DNA of 20,404 bases from Candidatus Thorarchaeota archaeon (GCA_018238825.1 JABCSP010000011.1:1-20404), one strand, 5' to 3'. Shown: positions 6,294-13,667, numbered from the stretch's first letter. Notes: generated by a model not told the origin, from the letters alone. Numbers and translations are program-made.

Positions 6294-7433
6294 ATGGAGA
6301 ACTCTGATGATTCCTTAGAAAGTGTAGAAGCATATCTACGCGAAAATCCGCAGGATGCCACTGCATGGAATGTGAAGGGTGTTTTCCATGCACAAAGAGA
6401 GGAATTTGGTGACGCACTTCGCGCTCTTGACCAAGCGATTCAGCTTGATTCTGAAATTGCTGCAGCACATTCCAATAGGGGGCGAGTTCTACTCACACTT
6501 GGCTCCGAGAAAGCAAGCGAAGCCCTCAAGTCATTCGATAGAGCTTTAAAACTCAAACCTGATGAAATTGACACACTGAGAGATAAGGCACTGGCTCTAA
6601 GAGCACTGGGTAGAGCTGAGGATGAGCTTGAGATTTATACAAAAATGAGCCAACTCAACAAAGAAGAATGGAGTATCTGGCTCCGACTAGGCGATATTCA
6701 ACTGGAGGTTGGTGATTTCAGAAGTGCTATCTCTAGCTACGATAAATCATTGGAACTCAAGGATGATCTAGTCCCTGCATATATCAGAAGAGCCATTGCA
6801 CTCGCTTTTGATACGCAATCCGATAAGGCTCTAAAATCTGCAGAAACCGCAACAAAGTTGGACCCCAATAATCCTGAAGCCTGGCTCATCCGTGGTGATG
6901 TAAATCTGCGAGCAGGCAAACACAAGGCTGCTATGAAGTCGTTGAAGAAAGCCTCAGAGTTAGACCCGACTGATGCTAGCGTTGAAAACACAATGGGAAT
7001 GGTATGTTACAAAGATGGGAAATTATCCGATGCAACAAAACATCTCAAGCGTGCAATCATTAGACGAAAGAAATATCCTACAGCTATGCGTAATCTTGGT
7101 CTCATACTAATGGAGCAAGAGAAGTGGGAGGCGGCTAGCAAGGTCTTTACTGACCTCACTGCTATTGTGAAGAATGACCCTGATGCCTTTGATGCAAAAG
7201 CCACAGCATTCGCAAGACTGGATGACTTCTGCAATGCAGAGGAAGCCTGGGAAAAGGCTCGTAAACTATACAAGAAAAAACGGGAAAAGAAAGAGGCTGA
7301 ACGAGTCAGTATGCTTGGGCGAGCTGCAAGAATAAACTGTCACAGAATAAAGAAAGCAACAAAGGCAGCACGAGATAAAGAAAAGATGACCAGAACTTTC
7401 TCAGACCGTAAGAAGAAGAAAAAGAAGCGCTAG
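6294..7433 (+). CDS. Tetratricopeptide repeat protein with lysine-rich tail
   Basis: A 379-residue soluble protein made of about eight or nine consecutive TPR units (about 14-330), visible from the recurring pattern of a Trp/Ala/Tyr-x3-G helix followed by A-x3-(F/Y/L)-x-(K/R)-A-(I/L/A)-x-L-x-P (for example ALRALDQAIQLD, ALKSFDRALKLKP, AMKSLKKASELDP). TPR arrays are protein-protein docking surfaces. The C-terminal 60 residues are strongly basic and end in six lysines and an arginine, which could bind nucleic acid, the ribosome or anionic lipid. There is no signal peptide or membrane helix. No ribosome site is seen before the ATG, so the mRNA may be leaderless. It converges on the MBL gene with 2 nt between stops. 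Partner unknown. Confidence 0.9.
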   Translation: MENSDDSLESVEAYLRENPQDATAWNVKGVFHAQREEFGDALRALDQAIQLDSEIAAAHSNRGRVLLTLGSEKASEALKSFDRALKLKPDEIDTLRDKALALRALGRAEDELEIYTKMSQLNKEEWSIWLRLGDIQLEVGDFRSAISSYDKSLELKDDLVPAYIRRAIALAFDTQSDKALKSAETATKLDPNNPEAWLIRGDVNLRAGKHKAAMKSLKKASELDPTDASVENTMGMVCYKDGKLSDATKHLKRAIIRRKKYPTAMRNLGLILMEQEKWEAASKVFTDLTAIVKNDPDAFDAKATAFARLDDFCNAEEAWEKARKLYKKKREKKEAERVSMLGRAARINCHRIKKATKAARDKEKMTRTFSDRKKKKKKR

Positions 7434-7435
7434 TT

Positions 7436-8251
7436 TCATTGGTCTACTTTATCGAACAGAATCGACTTTAGAAAGTGGTCTATACCAAACCGCTCCTTTG
7501 TCAACTCAAGATACCACGGACCATCAAGACCAAGTGATTCTTGAATCTCTTTAATAGATTTTCCAGCTTCGTGTAGAACAAGGGCCTCTTTTTGGATCAT
7601 GTTAATGTAATCAATGCGAATCTGGATATGTTCTCGTGGTGAATCAATAGGACCTCTATGAGAGTCGAAGAGGATTTCGATATCCATATCTCGAATCTTT
7701 TCCATTGTTGCAACCATCAGAGGGATGTTCTCTTCAGGCATTGACATTCTCTTCTTTGATGGTAAGGGAATCGCATCGAAGGAGAAGAACCAACGTTTCT
7801 CAGGTTCATAAAAGCCTACCATATCTGCTGCATGACCAGGTAAGGGCAACACCTCGAAGGAAAGGTTTCCGACTGAGAACGTATCTGGCATAATCGTGAC
7901 TTCCGATACAGGTTTAGGTTGCCCCCACACATAATCAAAGAATTCCCCGATTTTTTGAGGGGCTATCAACTCCTTTCGGGTCATTTCATTTGCATAGATT
8001 TGCGTAACACCATCATCAAAGGCGTATAAACTACCAACATGGTCTTCGTGTGAGTGGGATACGTAAACATGATTGATCTCATTCTTACTGGCAAACTCTC
8101 GAATTTCATCGATGGCATTTCCACATCCTGCATCAAACAAAGTATCTCTGACAAGATATGCATAGACGAACATTATCGCTTTACCGTCACGTTCAGTTGC
8201 AGTTTTGATACAAGTAATGTCATCATTGTATGGAATAATCTCAATCATCAT
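7436..8251 (-). CDS. Metallo-beta-lactamase-fold hydrolase
   Basis: A 271-residue MBL-fold protein with a complete dinuclear metal site: HSHEDH (66-71), H140 in LPGHAADM, D159 in FSFDAIP and the last histidine, H198, in LFDSHRG. A helical C-terminal part (about 200-271) resembles that of small thioester- or lactone-type hydrolases of the glyoxalase II-like group. There is no signal peptide, so it is cytoplasmic. Two adjacent ATG codons begin the frame; AGGCG at 8257-8261 favours the second slightly. A TATA-like box at 8289-8300 fits a short leader. The gene is alone on its strand and divergent from the secreted nuclease gene. Metal and fold are secure; substrate is not. Confidence 0.9.
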   Translation of the reverse strand: MMIEIIPYNDDITCIKTATERDGKAIMFVYAYLVRDTLFDAGCGNAIDEIREFASKNEINHVYVSHSHEDHVGSLYAFDDGVTQIYANEMTRKELIAPQKIGEFFDYVWGQPKPVSEVTIMPDTFSVGNLSFEVLPLPGHAADMVGFYEPEKRWFFSFDAIPLPSKKRMSMPEENIPLMVATMEKIRDMDIEILFDSHRGPIDSPREHIQIRIDYINMIQKEALVLHEAGKSIKEIQESLGLDGPWYLELTKERFGIDHFLKSILFDKVDQ

Positions 8252-8288
8252 GATTCGCCTGCAAGAATTCTACATTTGTAATTCGTCA

Positions 8289-8324
8289 CTATAATAATGC
8301 GTCTACGCGCCGCATTTTATTTAG
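8289..8324. promoter_or_regulatory. Back-to-back core promoters of the MBL and secreted nuclease genes
   Basis: The minus strand has GCATTATTATAG (8289-8300) and the plus strand GCATTTTATTTAG (8312-8324). Each is a TATA-like box pointing to its own gene, and together they form an inverted repeat (AATGCG 8296-8301, CGCATT 8311-8316) around a GC-rich centre. The MBL leader would be about 17 nt and the nuclease leader about 60 nt. A shared regulator binding the centre could control both genes. Confidence 0.45.
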
Positions 8325-8366
8325 AATCCTACGGATTTATAACACCCCATTGAAACACACTCTTTG

Positions 8367-8383
8367 TGGGATGAGTAATCCCA
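8367..8383 (+). promoter_or_regulatory. Leader hairpin before the secreted nuclease gene
   Basis: TGGGAT (8367-8372) and ATCCCA (8378-8383) form a perfect 6-bp stem with a GAGTA loop inside the predicted 5' leader. It ends 7 nt before the strong ribosome site AGGGAGGA (8391-8398) that serves the TTG start. It may insulate or modulate initiation. Confidence 0.35.
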
Positions 8384-8405
8384 ACCGCGCAGGGAGGAAT
8401 ACGTC

Positions 8406-11057
8406 TTGAAACCAAAAAGAGTCAGTATGTTTCTATTTCTTTCTTTCTTAATGATAAGTGTCATATTCACATCATCTGTAACGGCTGCAAAGCCTCCGGG
8501 TGACACTACGCCGCCCGTTGTAACAATTACCAATCCCTCTGAGGGAGCAACCGTTTCTGGTTTGGTAATCATCACTTTCACTGCAACTGATGAAAATTCA
8601 ATTGTGGGGTTTGAAATTCTGATAGATGGTATTGTAAAATCCACTACTCTATCCTATGATTGGGACACTACTGGTGAAACCAATGCGCCTCATACGATTA
8701 CATGTCGTGCAAAGGACAACTCCAAGAATTGGGGCGAAAGTATAATCTCTGTAACAGTGGATAACGGTGACCCAACTCCAGTCGATGATGCTTTCAAAGT
8801 CATGAGCTATAACATAGAAGCTTCTGGAACAAACTCAGACTGGAAACAGGTCGTGAAGGAAGAAAATCCTGACATCCTAGTTCTAGTAGAAACCGGAACT
8901 TGGGATGACAACGGAAATTACATCCTAAACCAAGCTGTTGATGAATTCAACACCTATTTCGTTAACGAGCTTCCCTATACTGGATACTGTGCTGATGCTA
9001 TCACATATTCGACGAGTGGAGAGGCAATTCTAAGTCGCTTTCCAATCATAACATTCAACCAGCTACTAGTCGTACCACTTGATGATAGTTCGGATTATGA
9101 TGTCACACACGATTTTGTAGAGGCTGTGGTTGATATTGATGGAACTGATGTTCACATTTTTGGGGCTCATCTCAAAGCCATGTCTGGTGCTGACAATGAA
9201 AACCGAAGAGAGCGAGAAACTGAGGGAATTATCAACTATATGGACAATCTCGGTAATGTGCCTATAATGTACCTGGGTGATCTCAATACATTTTCACCTG
9301 ATGATACTGGTGATTTAGCTCCATTGGGTGATTTAGGATATGGTCCAATGACCATGAAATTATATCCCGATGATGCTACCTATGGTCAGTACTCATCTAC
9401 TGTGCACACATTCACAGACGTTTTCAGAACCTTGAATCCAATAGACCCTGGCCATACCTATGGTCATCAGGATGCTCAGTACTCCTCACGCATCGACTAC
9501 ATCGTTGTGAACTCATACTTTGTTGAAAAATTAGTCAATTCCACATGTGGTGATACTCTTACCGCAAATACCGGCTCAGATCACTACTCAGTTGATATGT
9601 TCGTTGCTTGGAATTCATCTACTGAACCTGATACAATACCCCCTGCACAGGTGACAGGTCTCAGTGCAACTACAATCAGTATGTCCCAGATTGATTTGGC
9701 TTGGGATGCTAATACTGAACCAGACCTTTCTCATTATAGGGTATATCGTGATAGTGCACTAATTGCACAGGTAAGTGGGACCTCCTATAGCAATGTGGGC
9801 CTAGATCCAAATACTATGTACACTTACGAAGTATCGGCTATAGACACCAGCATCAATGAGGGATTGAAATCTGATTCTGCATCGGCTACGACAAATGATG
9901 GCGGCAGTGCTGATCTTGTAGTGATTAACGAGTTTCTGCCTGATCCATATGTTGTCTATACTGAAGAATGGGTTGAACTCTATAATCCTCAATCTCTTGA
10001 AGCTGATTTGTCAGGTTATGTTTTGGATGATATAACCGGAGGCGGTACTAACCCATACACAATCCCCGCTGGAACAGTTATTCCTGGACATGGGTTTGTT
10101 GTCCTTTGGCAGGGTGCCACTGGAGTTGGACTCAACAATGCTGGAGATACAGTTAACCTTCTGAAACCAGATGGATCAACCGTGATTGATTCGTACTCCT
10201 ATCCTACATCCATAGACGATATCAGCTATGGTAGAGAAATCGATGGATCCTCGACATGGACCACATTTAGTACACCAACTCCCGGTGAGACAAATGGTGG
10301 AACTGTAAACAATGGTGACTCGGTTTTGATCAACGAGTTCTTGCCAGACCCATATGTGTTGTACTCAGAAGAGTGGATTGAACTCTATAATCCACTGAGT
10401 GTTGTTGTCGATATCTCTGGATATGTTCTAGACGACCTTACATCAGGTGGCACAAATCCCTATACCATTCCTGAAGGAACTACTATCCCTGCCCTTGGTT
10501 ACGTTGTTTTCTATCAAAGCATCACCAATATTGGATTGAATAACGATGGTGACACAGTCAACTATCTCAAACCAGATGGTGTGACAGTCCTCGATTCATA
10601 CTCATATGGTAGCTCGACAAATGACATCAGCTATGGTAGAGAAACCGATGGGTCTTCTACTTGGACAACCTTCACAACTCCAACTCCAGATGCTTCAAAT
10701 GGAGGAACTGTTACTCCTACTCAGGTTCACGTTGGTAGTATCAGTTTTTCAACATGGCTCTCTGGGAATGGAAGAACTGAGTATCTGGATATCACAGTTA
10801 GAGTTGTAGACGACCTTGATGTTCCCGTGGAGGGTGTAACTTTGAGTGGTGAACTACAGTTACCTGGTGGTGATGTAATCACATACAGTGGTGAAACCAA
10901 TATCAATGGAGAAGTGGTTTTCACCTATCTGTTAAAGAATAACCAACAGCTTCCTGCTGGAACATACACATTCACTATCACCAATCTGTCTGGGTCTGGC
11001 TTTGAATACGATTCAGCTGCAAATGTGGAAACATCAGATTCTTGGACCAAGAGTTAG
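8406..11057 (+). CDS. Secreted EEP-type nuclease with Ig, FN3 and two lamin-tail domains
   Basis: An 883-residue exported protein. Order of parts: signal peptide (1-28), Ig-like Big_9-type domain (about 36-119), an endonuclease/exonuclease/phosphatase (EEP, DNase I-like) domain (129-403), fibronectin type III (412-496), two tandem lamin-tail domains (503-626 and 637-760) and a C-terminal Ig-like domain (773-883). The EEP site looks complete: N136 (MSYNIE), E162 (LVLVET), H255, D292 and N294 (GDLNT), D364 (SRIDYI) and D392-H393 (SDHYS), so a metal-dependent nuclease or phosphodiesterase is expected. Lamin-tail and FN3 modules are likely binding or spacing units; each LTD carries INEFLPDPY and SGYVLDD. 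There is no C-terminal membrane anchor. The TTG start follows AGGGAGGA. It may degrade extracellular DNA for nutrient scavenging; lipid phosphodiesterase is the alternative. Confidence 0.9.
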   Translation: MKPKRVSMFLFLSFLMISVIFTSSVTAAKPPGDTTPPVVTITNPSEGATVSGLVIITFTATDENSIVGFEILIDGIVKSTTLSYDWDTTGETNAPHTITCRAKDNSKNWGESIISVTVDNGDPTPVDDAFKVMSYNIEASGTNSDWKQVVKEENPDILVLVETGTWDDNGNYILNQAVDEFNTYFVNELPYTGYCADAITYSTSGEAILSRFPIITFNQLLVVPLDDSSDYDVTHDFVEAVVDIDGTDVHIFGAHLKAMSGADNENRRERETEGIINYMDNLGNVPIMYLGDLNTFSPDDTGDLAPLGDLGYGPMTMKLYPDDATYGQYSSTVHTFTDVFRTLNPIDPGHTYGHQDAQYSSRIDYIVVNSYFVEKLVNSTCGDTLTANTGSDHYSVDMFVAWNSSTEPDTIPPAQVTGLSATTISMSQIDLAWDANTEPDLSHYRVYRDSALIAQVSGTSYSNVGLDPNTMYTYEVSAIDTSINEGLKSDSASATTNDGGSADLVVINEFLPDPYVVYTEEWVELYNPQSLEADLSGYVLDDITGGGTNPYTIPAGTVIPGHGFVVLWQGATGVGLNNAGDTVNLLKPDGSTVIDSYSYPTSIDDISYGREIDGSSTWTTFSTPTPGETNGGTVNNGDSVLINEFLPDPYVLYSEEWIELYNPLSVVVDISGYVLDDLTSGGTNPYTIPEGTTIPALGYVVFYQSITNIGLNNDGDTVNYLKPDGVTVLDSYSYGSSTNDISYGRETDGSSTWTTFTTPTPDASNGGTVTPTQVHVGSISFSTWLSGNGRTEYLDITVRVVDDLDVPVEGVTLSGELQLPGGDVITYSGETNINGEVVFTYLLKNNQQLPAGTYTFTITNLSGSGFEYDSAANVETSDSWTKS
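9912..10685 (+). repeat. Tandem duplication of the lamin-tail domain coding segment
   Basis: Two copies of about 372 nt (9912-10283 and 10314-10685), 402 nt apart, encode the two lamin-tail domains. By eye roughly two thirds to three quarters of residues match. Whole stretches are identical, such as INEFLPDPY, SGYVLDD, GGTNPYTIP, GLNN-GDTVN and LKPDG, and the ISYGRE and DGSSTWTTF blocks. This points to duplication inside the gene rather than two separately acquired domains. Confidence 0.85.
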
Positions 11058-11080
11058 TACATCAACATAGTGAATTAAGT

Positions 11081-11122
11081 ACTGGAGGGGGTTTTCTATC
11101 CTCTCCAGTGTTACATTTTTTT
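11081..11122 (+). terminator. Hairpin and T-run terminator of the secreted nuclease gene
   Basis: ACTGGAGGGG (11081-11090) pairs with CCTCTCCAGT (11100-11109) over 10 bp with one G-T wobble, followed by a run of seven T (11116-11122). It begins 24 nt after the stop codon at 11057. This is the best terminator in the window and would work under either hairpin or T-run termination. Confidence 0.7.
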
Positions 11123-11152
11123 GATTACTCTCATGTGAAAATGGTCTTTAGT

Positions 11153-12280
11153 TCAACTATTAGCTTTGATAGAATGAAGAACTGGTGGTGCGAATTTTCG
11201 TAGCCGTTTGAGTCCCAGAACTTTTTCTCTTCTTCCCATCTTGGCATCGTTTACAGCGTGTTCCATAAATTCGATAGCTTTGTCATATTCCTTCCGGGGA
11301 ACTGGGAACGGAACTCCATCTTTTCCTCCAAATGCAAAACACATTCGAACAGGATCTGACCATGAGGGTGCTGCACCAAATATCATTTCGGAGATGAGTG
11401 AGAGACCTCGAATAGTTGCTGGGCCAATACCATCCATCAAGAGCAATCCCGCATAGTCCTCAGGTTGTGTTTCATAGGCCCTACGTACTGCATTCCAATT
11501 CATCCTCGTAGGACAAACTTTGTATGATGGTAGTACAGTATCTTCCTCATTTTCCATCCATGGAATCAGAGTTGTTTCACCATACGCCTTGACATCCTCA
11601 AAGTATCTTCTGACCCGTGCTGGGTCCTCCTCGACAATGTCCAAGCTGACCTTTCGACACTCATCAGATAACTTGGAAGTCATATCGAGAGTACTATCTT
11701 TCACTTCTCCTGATATCAGACCAGTATGTGGTTCATCAATGAAGTTTGTAGTTTCTTCTGCGGTCCAGTGGTACCTTCGCGCATCACTGTTCTTGAAATC
11801 CATCCCTTGTTGAACTACTGTCCAATTCTCCTCTGCATCTACAAAGAAGAGGTGTTGATACAATTGATATCCATCTTGAACTCCAGCATTGTCAACTTTG
11901 GCTACCGCCTTGCTAATATCAACTAGTCCAGCTCCATCGAGACCGTAATCTTCGAGAGCTCGAAGCTGTTCTGGGACCTTCTTTGATGCAAGACCTTTCC
12001 CTCCAATTCCAACCATGTTATGAGTTTCAAAAGCCAACGCAGATTTCAAAACCCCACAGGTCACTGTTGTTGAACCAGAGCTGTCCCAATCATAACCTAG
12101 TACATTTGAGAGGGCTTGAAACCAGACTGGATCTGCAAGTCTTCGGAGAAGCTCTGCAGTACCGAACTCGTCAACGATGAATTCACACAAAGCACTAGCC
12201 ATGGGAATCATTCGTTTCACTAGCCAATGTGGTGCCTTGCCTGGATGGAGTTTTAGGTCTGCAACACCTGCTCTCTTCAA
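11153..12280 (-). CDS. DUF763 family protein
   Basis: A 375-residue cytoplasmic protein matching the DUF763 family of archaea and some bacteria. Recognisable family features are the N-terminus MKRAGVADLKLHPGKAP, followed by a conserved GVLKSALAFETHNMVGIGGKG block (about 76-96) and a late LLLMDGIGPATIRGLSLIS segment (279-297) resembling a helix-hairpin-helix DNA-binding motif. The family's function is not established to my knowledge; the HhH-like element suggests nucleic-acid binding. The start is TTG with AGGAGC (12288-12293) 7 nt upstream. It is the second gene after DUF3795 (21 nt between them), so the two are probably one transcript. Confidence 0.9.
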   Translation of the reverse strand: MKRAGVADLKLHPGKAPHWLVKRMIPMASALCEFIVDEFGTAELLRRLADPVWFQALSNVLGYDWDSSGSTTVTCGVLKSALAFETHNMVGIGGKGLASKKVPEQLRALEDYGLDGAGLVDISKAVAKVDNAGVQDGYQLYQHLFFVDAEENWTVVQQGMDFKNSDARRYHWTAEETTNFIDEPHTGLISGEVKDSTLDMTSKLSDECRKVSLDIVEEDPARVRRYFEDVKAYGETTLIPWMENEEDTVLPSYKVCPTRMNWNAVRRAYETQPEDYAGLLLMDGIGPATIRGLSLISEMIFGAAPSWSDPVRMCFAFGGKDGVPFPVPRKEYDKAIEFMEHAVNDAKMGRREKVLGLKRLRKFAPPVLHSIKANS

Positions 12281-12301
12281 TGATATTGCTCCTAGTTTTG
12301 T

Positions 12302-12646
12302 TTACAATGATGCTCGATATTTTTCCAAATTCTTTCTATGCTCATCTCCTGATTGTGAAAGCCATATTTCCAAGATATCACATCCGTAGTCTTCACAATG
12401 AGCACAGGTTTCAACCCCTCGTTTACTTGCACATGCATAAACAGGACAGTTTGAGCAGAATGGGAAATGTGGCCCATTAGACTTGCATCCTGCACAGTCC
12501 AATTTGTCTGCTGTAACGGGGAAATCTGGACTGTTCCACTTCTCTGCAACTTCACGCCTTAATTTATCATCATCATTGATATAGGCAATATGTGCAGGGC
12601 ACTCAGCACAGTTGAGTGCACAGTAAGCTCTCATATTAACAGTCAT
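12302..12646 (-). CDS. DUF3795 cysteine-rich protein
   Basis: A 114-residue protein with eleven cysteines, in the pattern of DUF3795: YCALNCAECPA near the N-terminus, a KLDCAGCKS pair in the middle, FCSNCPVYACA, then ETCAHCEDYGCD. The arrangement suggests one or more zinc or iron-sulfur sites. The start is set at the ATG at 12646 because a good TATA box (12666-12675) lies exactly 25 nt upstream, which predicts a leaderless mRNA beginning at this codon. An upstream in-frame ATG at 12679 would lie beyond that promoter. It precedes DUF763 in the same unit. Biochemical function unknown. Confidence 0.85.
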   Translation of the reverse strand: MTVNMRAYCALNCAECPAHIAYINDDDKLRREVAEKWNSPDFPVTADKLDCAGCKSNGPHFPFCSNCPVYACASKRGVETCAHCEDYGCDILEIWLSQSGDEHRKNLEKYRASL

Positions 12647-12665
12647 AATGTAGTAGTAATTTTGG

Positions 12666-12675
12666 AAGTATAAAA
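12666..12675 (-). promoter_or_regulatory. TATA box of the DUF3795-DUF763 unit
   Basis: The minus strand reads TTTTATACTT. Its centre is 25 nt from the ATG at 12646, the classical archaeal TATA-to-start distance, so transcription and translation would begin at the same base. On the plus strand the same bases read AGTATAAAA, but the first plus-strand gene is 130 nt away. Confidence 0.55.
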
Positions 12676-12716
12676 GCAAAACACGTATCCGAAACTACTA
12701 ATGTGCGCAAAACAAG

Positions 12717-12726
12717 CTTTTTATTC
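12717..12726 (+). promoter_or_regulatory. Candidate TATA box of the thioredoxin-like gene
   Basis: CTTTTTATTC, preceded by AACAAG in the position of a BRE element. A transcript start 25 nt downstream would fall near 12746, just before two tandem hairpins at 12749-12776, leaving a leader of about 55 nt before the ATG at 12801. Confidence 0.4.
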
Positions 12727-12748
12727 GTTCTCAGTGAACATTATCTTG

Positions 12749-12776
12749 TTGGGTTCGTCCAATTGGGTTCGCCCAA
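12749..12776 (+). repeat. Two tandem UUCG-tetraloop hairpins in the leader of the thioredoxin-like gene
   Basis: TTGGGTTCGTCCAA (12749-12762) is followed with no gap by TTGGGTTCGCCCAA (12763-12776). Each is a 5-bp stem closed by TTCG; the second is perfect, the first has a G-T pair next to the loop. In RNA, UUCG loops are exceptionally stable. The pair would sit at the 5' end of the mRNA, 24 nt before the start codon. Confidence 0.6.
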
Positions 12777-12800
12777 GAGAATTCTTTTACAAATTTAGAG

Positions 12801-13349
12801 ATGAAAAACATGGCAGAGAATGCAGAGTGGGATACAGCAATTGCCTACAAGAACTTCCTGAAGAAAGCACGAGAGAACGTCGAAATGATGAAGGCTCGTT
12901 ACAATGACCTACTACTCAATGAAGCAGACCTGGACACTCTTGGAAGCATTCAGAACGATATCAAAATAATTGTAATCGGAACAGATCGATGTAGTGATTC
13001 AGCAGGGATTATACCTATCCTAGCTAGAATAGAAGCTGCTGCTCCAAAAATTAATTTACGTATTCTTGATAGTGATGCCAACGCACGTTATCACCAGCAA
13101 TTCAAAGTTAATGGCAAGAGAAAAACTCCTGTTGTTCTTTTCTTAAACCCAGAGCATGAAGAATTATGCCGATGGGTTGAACGCCCCAATGCGGTTTACA
13201 AGGTCTTCAACGAAGCCACAAGTCCCTCTTCTGATGGTCACTATGATGAACTGATGAAATTGTATAGTGACCCAGAGATTCAACGACAGTGCCTTAATGA
13301 ATTCATGAGTCTTGTATTGCGAGCTGACTTTATTCTTGGAAGAAAATAA
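12801..13349 (+). CDS. Thioredoxin-like fold protein
   Basis: A 182-residue cytoplasmic protein with a helical N-terminus (about 10-50) and a thioredoxin-like core (53-130) resembling the Thioredoxin_9 group, whose members read WCGDxxxxxPxL where this one has TDRCSDSAGIIPIL (61-74). C64 is the only cysteine at the active site, and the CxxC partner is missing. P110 in GKRKTPVVLFL is in the place of the conserved cis-proline, and CRWVERP (123-129) matches the family's W-x-x-RP signature. A one-cysteine active site could act through mixed disulfides, or the protein may have lost redox function. The ATG at 12801 has only a weak AGAG upstream; ATG 12810 is an alternative. The leader carries tandem UUCG hairpins. 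Confidence 0.75.
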   Translation: MKNMAENAEWDTAIAYKNFLKKARENVEMMKARYNDLLLNEADLDTLGSIQNDIKIIVIGTDRCSDSAGIIPILARIEAAAPKINLRILDSDANARYHQQFKVNGKRKTPVVLFLNPEHEELCRWVERPNAVYKVFNEATSPSSDGHYDELMKLYSDPEIQRQCLNEFMSLVLRADFILGRK

Positions 13350-13422
13350 GATTAAACAGCTAGTCGTTAATGATATACGCATCTTTGTAGTTGAACATAA
13401 GAATAGAATAGGTACATCGAAA

Positions 13423-13644
13423 ATGAAGGATTCTGAAAATCGCATGCCATCCAATCGCAAAAAGTCTCCATGGGCGTCTGATGAGAGTAAATTAAAATGT
13501 CCAATGTGTCAAAGTACTAAAGTACACAGGATATTGGATAACTGGGCAATGCGAAGAGGGATTCAGATGTTCAAATGTGCTTCGTGCGGTAAGAAATTCT
13601 ATGATCGAAATGTGGATGATTATCGACCTACTTTCAATAGATAA
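13423..13644 (+). CDS. Small zinc-ribbon protein
   Basis: A 73-residue basic protein with one C4 zinc ribbon: CPMC (C26, C29) and CASC (C52, C55), joined by a segment RILDNWAMRRGIQMFKC that resembles the finger of transposase- or transcription-factor-like ribbons (KxxxYxCxxCGxxF). The start at ATG 13423 is the first start codon in frame after the previous gene ends, with AGGT (13410-13413) upstream; ATG 13444 is possible. The reading frame is open upstream to 13312, but that part overlaps the previous gene. The stop lies 22 nt before the PriL start, so the two may be co-transcribed. It could bind nucleic acid or a protein partner; a transposase remnant is less likely, as nothing else of one is present. 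Confidence 0.7.
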   Translation: MKDSENRMPSNRKKSPWASDESKLKCPMCQSTKVHRILDNWAMRRGIQMFKCASCGKKFYDRNVDDYRPTFNR

Positions 13645-13651
13645 TACTTAG

Positions 13652-13667
13652 ATTGGAGGACTCCAAT
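13652..13667 (+). promoter_or_regulatory. Palindromic ribosome-binding site of PriL
   Basis: ATTGGAG-GA-CTCCAAT is an inverted repeat in which the Shine-Dalgarno sequence GGAGG (13655-13659) forms part of one arm and the first base of the TTG start codon closes the other. As RNA it could fold as a 6-bp stem with a GGAC loop, partly hiding the ribosome site. The SD-to-start spacing of 7 nt fixes the TTG start. Confidence 0.5.

Noticed and set aside
7007..7273. Minus-strand open frame within the TPR gene
   Set aside because: It is the antisense of TPR repeats; such repeats often leave long open antisense frames.
12749..12776. tRNA TpsiC-arm-like GGTTCG sequences
   Set aside because: There is no 7-nt T-loop and no acceptor, D or anticodon arms around them. 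The units are simple 4-nt-loop hairpins.
13312..13422. N-terminal extension of the zinc-ribbon frame to ATG 13312
   Set aside because: The added part overlaps the thioredoxin-like gene by 38 nt and has no ribbon-family character. ATG 13423 is the first start after that gene.
13423..13644. Transposase remnant (the zinc ribbon resembles insertion-sequence ribbons)
   Set aside because: No catalytic domain, terminal repeats or target duplication nearby, and the gene is tightly spaced before priL.
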